Source: Mycobacterium kansasii ATCC 12478 (lineage in GTDB: Bacteria > Actinomycetota > Actinomycetes > Mycobacteriales > Mycobacteriaceae). From it: a stretch of 64,000 nucleotides of DNA. Below, piece after piece: positions 33,745-41,913 of the stretch. The stretch is from the NCBI RefSeq assembly GCF_000157895.3, contig NC_022663.1, positions 5,518,001-5,582,000 of the forward strand, given 5' to 3'. Under the pieces are notes generated by a model. That model saw only the letters and a list, made by a program, of their open reading frames with translations. It made no database searches and was not told the DNA's origin. Positions within the stretch are counted from its first letter, which is position 1, and each line of letters begins with the position of its first letter. Made by a program: the position numbers and the translations under genes.

Positions 33745-34074
33745 ATGGCGTCATTGGTACGCGAGGTCATTGGCGACGTGTTGCGCGGGGCTCGGACTTC
33801 GCAGGGCCGGACGCTGCGGGAGGTGTCCGATTCAGCACGGGTGAGCCTCGGGTACCTGTCGGAAGTCGAACGCGGCCGCAAGGAGCCTTCCAGCGAGCTG
33901 CTCAACGCCATTTGCGAGGCGTTGGAGGTCCCGCTCTCGGAGGTCCTCATCGTCGCCGGCGAGCGGTTGGCCGGCGAGGAGCGTGCGGCACGTGCCCCCT
34001 CGGTGGCCGGTGCCAGCATCGACGTCAGCACCAAGGTGGTCATTCCTGCGGTCGCGTCGCTGGCGGTGGCCTGA
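33745..34074 (+). CDS. clgR: Transcriptional regulator ClgR
   Basis: The protein has 109 codons from ATG 33745, with GGAG 7 nt upstream. A single Cro/CI-type helix-turn-helix (TLREVSDSARVSLGYLSEVERGRKEPSSELL) is followed by a short hydrophobic C-terminus ending VIPAVASLAVA, a likely Clp-degradable tail. It activates clp protease genes and its own operon under envelope and redox stress. It is followed 147 bp later by the pspA homologue, which in M. tuberculosis is co-transcribed and inhibits ClgR. Confidence 0.93.
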   Translation: MASLVREVIGDVLRGARTSQGRTLREVSDSARVSLGYLSEVERGRKEPSSELLNAICEALEVPLSEVLIVAGERLAGEERAARAPSVAGASIDVSTKVVIPAVASLAVA

Positions 34075-34221
34075 GCATCACCTGGGCGGAAGTTGGTGCC
34101 GGCCAGTTATGCAACCACGGGTGGGGAGATCGGGCCTGACCCGATAAATTGAGCGGCAGGGTAACCGGTGGGCGATGCAGGGTCCATCCGGCACACAAGA
34201 AAGCGAAGGCGGAGCTAACCG

Positions 34222-35043
34222 ATGGCCAATCCGTTCGTCAAGGCGTGGAAGTACCTGATGGCGCTGTTCAGCTCCAAGATTGACGAGTACGCCGACCCCA
34301 AAGTGCAGATCCAGCAGGCCATCGAGGAAGCGCAGCGCACTCATCAAGCGCTGACTCAGCAGGCGGCGCAGGTGATCGGCAACCAGCGCCAGCTGGAGAT
34401 GCGGCTCAACCGGCAGCTGGCCGACATCGAAAAGCTTCAGGTCAACGTCCGTCAGGCGCTGACGCTGGCCGACCAGGCCACCGCGGCCGGCGACGCAGCC
34501 AAGGCGGCCGAGTACAACAATGCCGCCGAGGCGTTCGCCGCACAGCTGGTGACCGCCGAGCAGAGCGTCGAAGACCTCAAGACCCTGCATGACCAGGCGC
34601 TCAACGCGGCCGCTCAGGCCAAGAAGGCCGTCGAGCAGAATTCCATGGTGTTGCAGCAGAAGATCGCCGAACGCACCAAGCTGCTCAGCCAGCTCGAGCA
34701 GGCGAAGATGCAGGAGCAGGTCAGCGCATCGCTGCGGTCGATGAGCGAGCTCGCCGCCCCGGGCAATGTGCCCAGCCTCGACGAGGTACGCGACAAGATC
34801 GAACGCCGCTACGCCACCGCGCTTGGTCAGGCCGAGCTTGCGCAATCGTCGGTGCAGGGCCGCATGCTCGAGGTCCAGCAAGCCGGCATCCAGATGGCCG
34901 GTCATTCCCGGCTGGAGCAGATCCGGGCGTCGATGCGCGGAGAAGCCCTGCCGGCCGGCGGTACCGCCGGTCCCGGAGCCACCCCGGCCACACCCGCCGC
35001 CGAGGGCGGCGGACAGATTACCGAGAAACCGTTCGGCCAGTAA
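34222..35043 (+). CDS. pspA: PspA/IM30 homologue (35-kDa antigen)
   Basis: The protein has 273 codons with a ribosome-binding site in AAGGCGGAG. It starts with an amphipathic helix (MANPFVKAWKYLMALFSSKI) and then a long coiled coil (residues about 25-225, Q/A/E-rich: QQAIEEAQRTHQALTQQAAQ). The tail is Gly/Pro/Ala. It is a peripheral membrane protein that oligomerises on damaged inner membrane and binds ClgR. It corresponds to Rv2744c. pspM follows after 9 bp. Confidence 0.95.
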   Translation: MANPFVKAWKYLMALFSSKIDEYADPKVQIQQAIEEAQRTHQALTQQAAQVIGNQRQLEMRLNRQLADIEKLQVNVRQALTLADQATAAGDAAKAAEYNNAAEAFAAQLVTAEQSVEDLKTLHDQALNAAAQAKKAVEQNSMVLQQKIAERTKLLSQLEQAKMQEQVSASLRSMSELAAPGNVPSLDEVRDKIERRYATALGQAELAQSSVQGRMLEVQQAGIQMAGHSRLEQIRASMRGEALPAGGTAGPGATPATPAAEGGGQITEKPFGQ

Positions 35044-35052
35044 GGGCATCTG

Positions 35053-35868
35053 ATGGCGGTCAAATCGGCTCAGCGCGGGCGGCGGCGTGCGTTGCTGCAG
35101 CGCTGGCTCGACATGATCGCCGAGATCTTCGACCTCGCCGCGCGGAAGATCAGCGCCGCCACCGATCCGCGGGCCCGATTGCTTCGCCGCCGCCGCCGTG
35201 CGCTGCGCTGGGCGTTGATATTCAGCGCCGGATGCGTGTTCTGGGCTGCGGTGACGGCGGTGCTGGCGGCCTGGGGCTGGTTCGCGCTGCTGCTGCAGAT
35301 CACCGGAGCGATCGCGGTGGTTCAGGTCATCCCCGCGACGCTGCTGTTCTTCCGCTATCGCTGGTTGCGCGCGGAGCCGCTGCCGACGCCGCGGCCGGCT
35401 AACACCCGCCGGTTACCCCCGCCCGGTTCGGCGGCCCGGCCCGCGATGTCGGCGTTGGGTGCCTCCGAGCGCGGATTCTTCTCGTTGTTGGGTGTGATCG
35501 AGCGGGGCGCGATGCTGCCGGCCGACGAGATCGCTGACTTGACGGCCGCTGCCAACCAGACCTCGGCGGCGATGGCGGCGACGGCGGCCGAAGTGGTGTC
35601 GATGGAGCGGGCGGCGCACTATTCGGAATCGTCGCGGTCGCATCTGGTGCCCACCATCAACGCGTTCACCGCGCAGCTCAGCGCCGGCGTCCGTCAGTAC
35701 AACGAAATGGTCACCGCCGCAGCGCAATTGGTCTCATCGGCCAATGGTGGTGCGGTGGGTGAGCCGGGATCGCAACAGCGCTACCGCGAGGAGCTGGCCG
35801 GTGCCACCGATCGTCTGGTCGGTTGGGCACAGGCGTTCGACGAACTCGGCGGGCTGCCCCGCCGGTAG
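35053..35868 (+). CDS. pspM: Integral membrane Psp partner (Rv2743c/PspM)
   Basis: The protein has 271 codons. A basic N-terminus is followed by two transmembrane segments (about residues 55-105: ALIFSAGCVFWAAVTAVLAAW and a second helix). Then comes a cytoplasmic-side helical region with MERAAHYSESSRSHLVPTINAFT. In M. tuberculosis this protein anchors PspA to the membrane. The fourth gene of that operon (Rv2742c, pspN) does not follow here: only 13 bp separate the stop from the convergent ephG. Confidence 0.88.
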   Translation: MAVKSAQRGRRRALLQRWLDMIAEIFDLAARKISAATDPRARLLRRRRRALRWALIFSAGCVFWAAVTAVLAAWGWFALLLQITGAIAVVQVIPATLLFFRYRWLRAEPLPTPRPANTRRLPPPGSAARPAMSALGASERGFFSLLGVIERGAMLPADEIADLTAAANQTSAAMAATAAEVVSMERAAHYSESSRSHLVPTINAFTAQLSAGVRQYNEMVTAAAQLVSSANGGAVGEPGSQQRYREELAGATDRLVGWAQAFDELGGLPRR

Positions 35869-35881
35869 CGCTCGCCGCTGC

Positions 35882-36322
35882 CTACAACGTCGTCCTGAGC
35901 TGTGGGATCACCAGTGCGGCCAGACCGCGCAGCAGCGCCTTCGTCATGTCGTAGACATCCACGTAGTCCCGCCAAAGGGTGATCTTGCCGTCGTGCACTT
36001 CGAACACGCCGCAGACCCAGAATTGCAGCCGCAGCGGCCCGAGGATCAATGCGTCGGTCCGTTCGGTGAGTACCGCCGCGCCGTCGGCGGCAATGCGGTG
36101 GACCTTGACCTCGAACCCGAGGCGCCCTTCCATCCTGCGGAGCAGCTTCACCGTCCGGCGGCCGCCGCGGATCCTGGAAAATCCGACATTCTCATAGACG
36201 AGGTTGTCGTCGAACGCCGCTGCTACGGCGCCGAAGTCCTCGTTCTGTAGGGCGTTCAGGAAACCCTCGACCGTGCGGACGTTGGCTGCGGTTTCGGGGG
36301 TGGTCTGGGTCAGCTCGGTCAT
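35882..36322 (-). CDS. ephG: Limonene-1,2-epoxide hydrolase-like protein EphG
   Basis: The 146 codons start at ATG 36320-36322 (MTELTQTTPETAAN). It is a small NTF2-like fold epoxide hydrolase: VEGFLNALQNEDFGAVAAAFDDN, NVGFSRIRGGRRTVKLLRRM, and ITLWRDYVDVYDMTKALLRG, which holds an Arg/Asp pair of the Asp-Arg-Asp site. It opens epoxides with water, probably lipid or sterol epoxides. A TAGGCT box (36330-36335, minus) 7 nt before the ATG suggests a leaderless mRNA. The PE_PGRS gene that neighbours it in M. tuberculosis is absent. Confidence 0.87.
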   Translation of the reverse strand: MTELTQTTPETAANVRTVEGFLNALQNEDFGAVAAAFDDNLVYENVGFSRIRGGRRTVKLLRRMEGRLGFEVKVHRIAADGAAVLTERTDALILGPLRLQFWVCGVFEVHDGKITLWRDYVDVYDMTKALLRGLAALVIPQLRTTL

Positions 36323-36394
36323 GGTTGCCAGCCTAGGCGAGCATGGACGCGCATGGACGAGCGCGTGGCCGGGTGCTGTGGCAGGGTAGGGCCG

Positions 36395-37549
36395 ATGCGC
36401 GTCGCCGTGGTCGCCGGGCCGGATCCCGGGCACTCGTTTCCCGCGATTGCGCTATGCCAACGCTTTCAAGCGTCCGGTGACAGGCCCACCTTGTTCACCG
36501 GGGTGGAATGGCTGGGAACCGCCAGCGCGGTCGGGATCGACGCCGTCGAATTGGACGGATTGACGGCCACCGACGAGGATCTGGACGCCGGGGCCAGGAT
36601 TCATCGAAGAGCCGCAGAGATGGCGGTGCTGAATGCGCCGGCGTTGCGCGAGCTGGCGCCCGATCTGGTGGTCTCTGATGTGATCACCGCCTGCGGGGGC
36701 CTGGCCGCCGAGCTGGTGGGCATTCCCTGGATCGAACTCAACCCGCATCCGCTGTACCTGCCCTCGAAAGGTCTGCCGCCGATCGGCAGTGGGCTGGCAC
36801 CGGGCACCGGAATCCGCGGCCGGCTGCGCGATGCCACCATGCGGGCGCTGACGGGACGATCCTGGCGTGCGGGTCTGCGACAGCGCGCCACCGTCCGGGT
36901 CCAGATCGGGTTGCCGGCACCCGATCCCGGGCCGCTGCGGCGGCTGATCGCGACGCTTCCCGCGTTGGAGGTGCCTCGCCCGGACTGGCCGGCCGAGGCC
37001 GTCGTGGTGGGCCCGTTGCATTTCGAGCCGACCGATCGGGTGCTGGCGATACCCCCGGGCTCCGGGCCGGTGGTGGTCGTCGCGCCGTCCACCGCGGTGA
37101 CCGGGACGGCCGGACTGGTCGAGGTCGCGCTGGGCTGCCTGACGCCGGGTGACACGCTGCCGGAGGGTTCGCGGGTGGTGGTCTCCCGGCTGGGTGGCGG
37201 GGATCTGCCGGTGCCGGCTTGGGCGGTGGTCGGGCTGGGAAACCAGGCCGAGCTATTGACGCATGCCGACCTGGTGATCTGCGGCGGCGGTCATGGGATG
37301 GTGGCCAAGACGCTGCTCGCCGGGGTTCCCCTGGTGGTGGTACCCGGCGGCGGGGACCAGTGGGAGATCGCTAACCGGGTGGTGCGTCAGGGCAGCGGCC
37401 GATTGGTCCGGCCGTTGACCGCCGAGGCGCTGGTGGCCGCGGTGAACGAGGTGCTGTCGTCGCCCGGCTACCGCGGGGCCGCGCAGCAGGCCGCCGCCGG
37501 TGCCGCAGAGGTCGCCGATCCGGTCAGGGTGTGCCATGAGGCGCTTTAG
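36395..37549 (+). CDS. MGT-type glycosyltransferase (Rv2739c-like)
   Basis: The protein has 384 codons from ATG 36395 (MRVAVVAGPDPGHSFPAIAL). It has the GT-B fold. The N-terminal start resembles nucleotide-sugar transferases that act on natural products (H-x-P near residue 12). The C-terminal nucleotide-binding region reads ADLVICGGGHGMVAKTLLAGVPLVVVPGGGDQWEIANRVVR, close to the UGT/MurG signature with GG.GH...A...G.P....P....Q..NA. Sugar and acceptor are unknown. It is followed 30 bp later by a DUF3046 gene with its own leaderless promoter. Confidence 0.78.
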   Translation: MRVAVVAGPDPGHSFPAIALCQRFQASGDRPTLFTGVEWLGTASAVGIDAVELDGLTATDEDLDAGARIHRRAAEMAVLNAPALRELAPDLVVSDVITACGGLAAELVGIPWIELNPHPLYLPSKGLPPIGSGLAPGTGIRGRLRDATMRALTGRSWRAGLRQRATVRVQIGLPAPDPGPLRRLIATLPALEVPRPDWPAEAVVVGPLHFEPTDRVLAIPPGSGPVVVVAPSTAVTGTAGLVEVALGCLTPGDTLPEGSRVVVSRLGGGDLPVPAWAVVGLGNQAELLTHADLVICGGGHGMVAKTLLAGVPLVVVPGGGDQWEIANRVVRQGSGRLVRPLTAEALVAAVNEVLSSPGYRGAAQQAAAGAAEVADPVRVCHEAL

Positions 37550-37579
37550 TGCGGCGATCCGCTGGGTATCTTGACTGGC

Positions 37580-37774
37580 GTGCGGTTGACGGAGTTCCAC
37601 GAGCGGGTCACCCTGCGATTCGGCGCCGCCTATGGGGCATCCGTATTGGTGGACCACGTGCTGACCGGCTTCGGGGGTCGTACCGCGGCCCAGGCGATCG
37701 AGGACGGTGTCGAACCCCGCGACGTGTGGCGGGCGCTGTGTGCCGATTTCGACGTCCCCCGCGACCAGTGGTGA
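37580..37774 (+). CDS. DUF3046 small protein (Rv2738c-like)
   Basis: The 64 codons start at GTG 37580 (MRLTEFHERVTLRFGAAYG); a TTG at 37571 would add three residues. TATCTT (37567-37572) lies 7 nt before the GTG, which favours 37580 with a leaderless mRNA. The family is conserved in actinobacteria near recA, with GVEPRDVWRALC and FDVPRDQW near the end; its function is unknown. It is probably cytosolic and all-helical. Confidence 0.85.
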   Translation: MRLTEFHERVTLRFGAAYGASVLVDHVLTGFGGRTAAQAIEDGVEPRDVWRALCADFDVPRDQW

Positions 37775-37830
37775 GTTTCTGGGTTTCGAGTCTGCGTTCA
37801 GCGCGCCCGAGTGGGCCTGACAGCGCGCGC

Positions 37831-38553
37831 TCACCGCAGGTTCGATGCACTGGAGGCAGACTCGCCACGCTCAAGGGGGCAATCGCCGCATGTGCCGCCA
37901 CCCGGCACCCGATAGAACAGGCAGCAGCTGCGCCGCTTGAAGCCGAGGTCGGGGCCGGTGAGCACGCCGGTGGCGGCCATCCTGCCGATGCGCAGCAGGG
38001 AAGTGGTGGTTTCGACGATCGGCATCCGCAAGTCGGGCCGTAGCGACAGCAGCACGCGGGACGTTCCGACGAGTGCGGACGCGATATTGCCGCATAGCAG
38101 GCCGGAGGCCAGCTTGACCTCAAGGCCGGCCGCGAACTGTTCCATGTGGTCGCGCACGACAACGCGGTACAACGTGTCCGGGAGCTCCGGGGGAGCCGGA
38201 ACAGGCTCGCCCACGGGCTCGGGAAGTCTGAGTTGCGCGGTGTCGTCGGCGCGTTGCAGGTCGCTCAGGTCCGGCAGCACGCCGTGGGCCAGCGCGCAGG
38301 CCAGCACCGGCGACCACAGCCGGGCGGCGTGGCCGAGGTGAACCAGCGAGGCGCCGATCCTGAGTTCCGCGGTGTGGTAGCGCTGGGCGGTTGCCTTGAC
38401 CAAGTCGGCGAACCCGTCGGAGTAAGACTGGACGACGGGATGCCATCCGGCATCGTCCCGGCCCGTGCTCAATGCGAAAAAGCCGCCATACGTAGCGATT
38501 TCGGCGAGCTCCGCGGAGATGTTCATGTCGTCGTCAACGGCTGATATCGCCAT
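37831..38553 (-). CDS. FhuF-like (2Fe-2S) siderophore-reductase family protein
   Basis: The protein has 240 codons (alternative start 38526, MNISAELAE). The C-terminus carries RRSCCLFYRVPGGGTCGDCP, i.e. the C-C-x10-C-x2-C iron-sulfur pattern of FhuF-type ferric siderophore reductases. The rest is helical. It would reduce Fe(III)-siderophores in the cytosol to release iron. It diverges from recA; the recA LexA box is only 21 bp from its first start codon. I recall no such gene beside recA in M. tuberculosis. Confidence 0.72.
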   Translation of the reverse strand: MAISAVDDDMNISAELAEIATYGGFFALSTGRDDAGWHPVVQSYSDGFADLVKATAQRYHTAELRIGASLVHLGHAARLWSPVLACALAHGVLPDLSDLQRADDTAQLRLPEPVGEPVPAPPELPDTLYRVVVRDHMEQFAAGLEVKLASGLLCGNIASALVGTSRVLLSLRPDLRMPIVETTTSLLRIGRMAATGVLTGPDLGFKRRSCCLFYRVPGGGTCGDCPLERGESASSASNLR

Positions 38554-38573
38554 GTTCGGCGTGTCCGCTTGAT

Positions 38574-38589
38574 TCGAACAGGTGTTCGG
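38574..38589. promoter_or_regulatory. LexA box of recA
   Basis: TCGAACAGGTGTTCGG matches the actinobacterial SOS operator TCGAAC-N4-GTTCGA at 11 of 12 arm positions. It sits 109 bp before recA and 21 bp before the divergent FhuF-like gene, so LexA could repress both. Confidence 0.85.
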
Positions 38590-38620
38590 CTACTGTGGTG
38601 AACATTGGCGAAGAGTCAAC

Positions 38621-38643
38621 TTGTCGGTGGCCTTCTCTAGTGT
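38621..38643 (+). promoter_or_regulatory. RecA-NDp (PafBC-type) promoter of recA
   Basis: TTGTCGGTGG (38621-38630), 7 bp, TAGTGT (38638-38643) matches the LexA-independent DNA-damage promoter motif of mycobacteria (TTGTCRGTGG-N8-TANNNT). It lies downstream of the LexA box, giving recA the known double control. Confidence 0.75.
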
Positions 38644-38697
38644 CACGGCCAACCGACCGATACCGGTCAACCGAACACCGACTATAGGAGAGGCACC

Positions 38698-39747
38698 ATG
38701 GCGCAAGCCCCCGACCGTGAGAAAGCTCTCGAACTGGCGATGGCCCAGATCGAGAAGAGTTATGGCAAAGGCTCGGTGATGCGCCTCGGCGACGAGGTGC
38801 GTCAACCGATATCTGTCATTCCGACCGGATCCATCGCCCTGGACGTCGCCCTGGGCATCGGCGGCCTGCCGCGTGGCCGGGTGGTGGAGATATACGGCCC
38901 GGAGTCCTCGGGCAAGACCACCGTGGCCTTGCACGCGGTGGCCAACGCGCAGGCCGCCGGCGGCGTCGCGGCATTCATCGACGCGGAGCACGCGCTGGAT
39001 CCCGAGTATGCGAAGAAGCTCGGCGTCGACACTGATTCGCTGCTGGTCAGCCAGCCGGACACCGGTGAACAGGCACTCGAGATCGCCGACATGCTGATCC
39101 GCTCGGGCGCGCTCGACATCGTGGTCATCGACTCGGTGGCGGCGCTGGTACCGCGCGCGGAACTCGAAGGTGAGATGGGGGATAGCCATGTCGGCCTGCA
39201 GGCCCGGCTGATGAGCCAGGCACTGCGGAAAATGACTGGCGCGCTGAACAATTCGGGAACCACGGCGATCTTCATCAACCAGCTCCGCGACAAGATCGGG
39301 GTCATGTTCGGATCGCCCGAAACGACCACCGGCGGAAAGGCGCTGAAGTTCTACGCGTCGGTGCGCATGGACGTGCGACGGATCGAGACGCTCAAGGACG
39401 GCACCAATGCGGTCGGCAACCGCACCCGGGTCAAGATCGTCAAGAACAAGGTGTCGCCGCCGTTCAAGCAGGCCGAGTTCGACATCCTCTACGGCAAGGG
39501 CATCAGCAGAGAGGGCTCCCTGATCGATATGGGTGTGGACCAGGGTTTTATCCGCAAGTCCGGGGCCTGGTTCACCTACGAGGGTGAGCAGCTCGGCCAG
39601 GGCAAGGAAAATGCCCGCAACTTCCTGATGGAGAACGCCGACGTGGCCAACGAGATCGAGAAGAAGATCAAGGAAAAGCTTGGCATTGGCGCAGTGGTGA
39701 CCGATGACCCCTCAAATGACGTCTTGCCCGCCCCCGTCGACTTCTGA
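38698..39747 (+). CDS. recA: Recombinase A, without intein
   Basis: The protein has 349 codons with AGGAGAGG before the ATG. It has Walker A GPESSGKTT, the LDIVVIDSVAALVPRAE strand, L2 GNRTRVKIVKNKV and MFGSPETTTGGKALKFYASV. The gene is continuous, whereas M. tuberculosis and M. leprae recA carry inteins. RecA drives homologous recombination and triggers LexA self-cleavage. recX overlaps its 3' end. Confidence 0.98.
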   Translation: MAQAPDREKALELAMAQIEKSYGKGSVMRLGDEVRQPISVIPTGSIALDVALGIGGLPRGRVVEIYGPESSGKTTVALHAVANAQAAGGVAAFIDAEHALDPEYAKKLGVDTDSLLVSQPDTGEQALEIADMLIRSGALDIVVIDSVAALVPRAELEGEMGDSHVGLQARLMSQALRKMTGALNNSGTTAIFINQLRDKIGVMFGSPETTTGGKALKFYASVRMDVRRIETLKDGTNAVGNRTRVKIVKNKVSPPFKQAEFDILYGKGISREGSLIDMGVDQGFIRKSGAWFTYEGEQLGQGKENARNFLMENADVANEIEKKIKEKLGIGAVVTDDPSNDVLPAPVDF

Positions 39748-40243
39748 GCCATCTCGCGAAGAGCAGGCGCGGGCGCTGTGCCTGCGCCTGCTCACCGCGC
39801 GATCACGGACCCGGGCCGAGTTATCCGGCCAGCTAGCCAAGCGTGGATATCCAGACGACATCAGCAACCGGGTGTTGGATCGGCTGGCCGCTGTTGGTTT
39901 GGTGGATGACACCGACTTCGCCGAACAGTGGGTGCAGTACCGGCGAGCCAACACGGGAAAAAGCAAGCGCGCCTTGGCTGCTGAGCTGCATACCAAGGGT
40001 GTGGACAACGACGTGATCACCACGGTGCTGGCCGGGATCGATGCCGGCGCCGAGCGGGCGCGGGCTGAGCAACTGGTACGGGCCCGGCTGCGACGGGAGA
40101 CACTGGGCGAGGACAACAGGGACGAAGCGCGGGTGAGCCGCCGGCTGGTGGCGATGCTGGCCCGCCGCGGCTACAGCCAGACCGTGGCCTGCGAGGTGGT
40201 CATCGCCGAGCTGGCCGCCGAACGGGAGCGGCGCCGGGTCTAG
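39704..40243 (+). CDS. recX: RecA regulator RecX
   Basis: The protein has 179 codons from ATG 39704; ATG 39716 (MTSCPPPSTSE) gives the N-terminus of the M. tuberculosis protein and may be the true start. It is built from three-helix RecX repeats: REEQARALCLRLLTARSRTRAEL, LDRLAAVGLVDDTDFAEQWVQ, and ARVSRRLVAMLARRGYSQ. It inhibits RecA by binding the filament groove. It overlaps recA by 32-44 nt and is therefore made from the same transcript. Confidence 0.92.
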   Translation: MTPQMTSCPPPSTSEPSREEQARALCLRLLTARSRTRAELSGQLAKRGYPDDISNRVLDRLAAVGLVDDTDFAEQWVQYRRANTGKSKRALAAELHTKGVDNDVITTVLAGIDAGAERARAEQLVRARLRRETLGEDNRDEARVSRRLVAMLARRGYSQTVACEVVIAELAAERERRRV

Positions 40244-40272
40244 GTGACCCGACGCGAACCGTCCGGTCGCCG

Positions 40273-40278
40273 TACCAT
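40273..40278 (+). promoter_or_regulatory. -10 box for leaderless miaB
   Basis: TACCAT lies 6 nt before GTG 40285 and supports that start. Confidence 0.4.
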
Positions 40279-40284
40279 GGCCCC

Positions 40285-41913
40285 GTGACTTCGACGGTGG
40301 CGCAGCGGGCCGATGCTGCGAATGCAGCGGGCAACGGTGCGCCCGCTGCCGGGCGCACCTACCAGGTCCGCACCTACGGCTGTCAGATGAACGTCCACGA
40401 CTCCGAGCGTTTGGCGGGACTTCTCGAAGCTGCGGGCTACCGGCGTGCAGCCGACGGCTCAGATTTTGGAGACGCCGACGTCGTGGTGTTCAACACCTGC
40501 GCCGTTCGCGAGAACGCCGACAACAAGCTGTACGGCAACCTCAGCCACCTGGCCCCGCGCAAGCGCACCAATCCGGACATGCAGATCGCGGTCGGCGGTT
40601 GCCTGGCCCAGAAAGATCGCGACGTGGTGCTGCGCAGGGCGCCGTGGGTCGACGTCGTCTTCGGTACCCACAACATCGGATCGCTGCCGACATTGCTCGA
40701 CCGGGCCCGGCACAACAAGGTCGCCCAAGTCGAAATCGCCGAAGCGCTGCAGCAGTTCCCGTCGTCGCTACCGAGCGCTCGCGAATCCGCTTATGCTGCT
40801 TGGGTTTCCATCTCCGTAGGATGCAACAACAGCTGCACGTTTTGCATCGTGCCGTCGCTGCGCGGCAAGGAAATCGACCGCAGCCCCGCGGACGTCCTGG
40901 CCGAGGTGCAGTCGCTGGTGGACACCGGTGTGCTCGAAATCACCCTTCTTGGACAAAATGTCAACGCCTACGGCGTCTCGTTCGCCGACCCCGCATTGCC
41001 GCGCAACCGGGGCGCGTTCGCCGAATTGCTGCGCGCTTGCGGCCGTATACCGGGTTTGGAGCGCGTCCGGTTCACCTCCCCGCATCCCGCCGAGTTCACC
41101 GACGACGTGATCGAGGCGATGGCGCAGACACCCAATGTCTGCCCCGCGCTGCACATGCCGCTGCAGTCCGGGTCGGACCCGGTGTTGCGGGCGATGCGAC
41201 GGTCCTACCGAGCCGACCGCTATCTGGGCATCATTGAACGGGTTCGTGCCGCGATGCCGCACGCCGCCATCACCACCGACCTGATCGTGGGCTTTCCCGG
41301 TGAGACCGAGGAGGACTTCGCGGCCACCCTCGACGTGGTGCGTCAGGCCCGATTCGCGGCGGCGTTTACCTTCCAGTACTCCAAACGCCCCGGCACTCCG
41401 GCCGCCGACTTCGACGAACAACTACCGAAAGACATTGTGCGGCAACGCTATGAGCGGCTCATCGAGTTGCAGGAGCAGATCTCGCTCGAGGGCAACAGAG
41501 AGCTCGTCGGGCAGAGCGTCGAGGTGTTGGTCGCCACCGGTGAAGGACGCAAGGACAGCCGCACCTCCCGTATGAGCGGGCGGGCACGCGACGGACGACT
41601 GGTCCATTTCCGAGCGGGCGATCAGCATGTGCGTCCCGGCGACCTCATCACCACACAGATCACCGGCGCCGCCCCGCACCATCTCATCGCCGACGCGGGC
41701 GTCATTAGTCACCGCCGCACCCGCGCCGGCGACGCCTACGCCGCCGGACAGCGCGCCGGCGACGCCTACGCCGCCGGACAGCGATCACCCGGCGTCGGGC
41801 TCGGCATGCCCGGCGTCGGACGGCCCGTGGCCGCCGATCCTGGGGGTTGCGGCTCCGGGTGCGGTCCGGCGGTCGATCCAGGTAAGGGGCTTTGCGATGA
41901 ACGGAGAAGTTGA
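40285..41913 (+). CDS. miaB: tRNA-2-methylthio-N6-dimethylallyladenosine synthase MiaB
   Basis: The protein has 542 codons. The N-terminal MTTase domain has cysteines in YGCQMNVHDSE, FNTCAVRENAD and VGGCLAQKD. The radical SAM motif is CNNSCTFC (VGCNNSCTFCIVPSLRGKE), followed by a TRAM domain (VGQSVEVLVATGEGRKD on). It adds methylthio to i6A37 made by MiaA (at 49530). The C-terminus past residue about 475 is a non-conserved tail with a 10-residue tandem duplication and a Gly/Cys-rich end. The next gene overlaps its stop. Confidence 0.95.
   Translation: MTSTVAQRADAANAAGNGAPAAGRTYQVRTYGCQMNVHDSERLAGLLEAAGYRRAADGSDFGDADVVVFNTCAVRENADNKLYGNLSHLAPRKRTNPDMQIAVGGCLAQKDRDVVLRRAPWVDVVFGTHNIGSLPTLLDRARHNKVAQVEIAEALQQFPSSLPSARESAYAAWVSISVGCNNSCTFCIVPSLRGKEIDRSPADVLAEVQSLVDTGVLEITLLGQNVNAYGVSFADPALPRNRGAFAELLRACGRIPGLERVRFTSPHPAEFTDDVIEAMAQTPNVCPALHMPLQSGSDPVLRAMRRSYRADRYLGIIERVRAAMPHAAITTDLIVGFPGETEEDFAATLDVVRQARFAAAFTFQYSKRPGTPAADFDEQLPKDIVRQRYERLIELQEQISLEGNRELVGQSVEVLVATGEGRKDSRTSRMSGRARDGRLVHFRAGDQHVRPGDLITTQITGAAPHHLIADAGVISHRRTRAGDAYAAGQRAGDAYAAGQRSPGVGLGMPGVGRPVAADPGGCGSGCGPAVDPGKGLCDERRS
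41722..41781 (+). repeat. Two-copy 30-bp tandem repeat inside miaB
   Basis: A 30-bp unit beginning CGCGCCGGCGACGCCTACGC occurs twice without mismatch and in frame, encoding RAGDAYAAGQ twice in the C-terminal tail of MiaB. Being a multiple of three, it can change copy number without frameshift. Confidence 0.85.
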
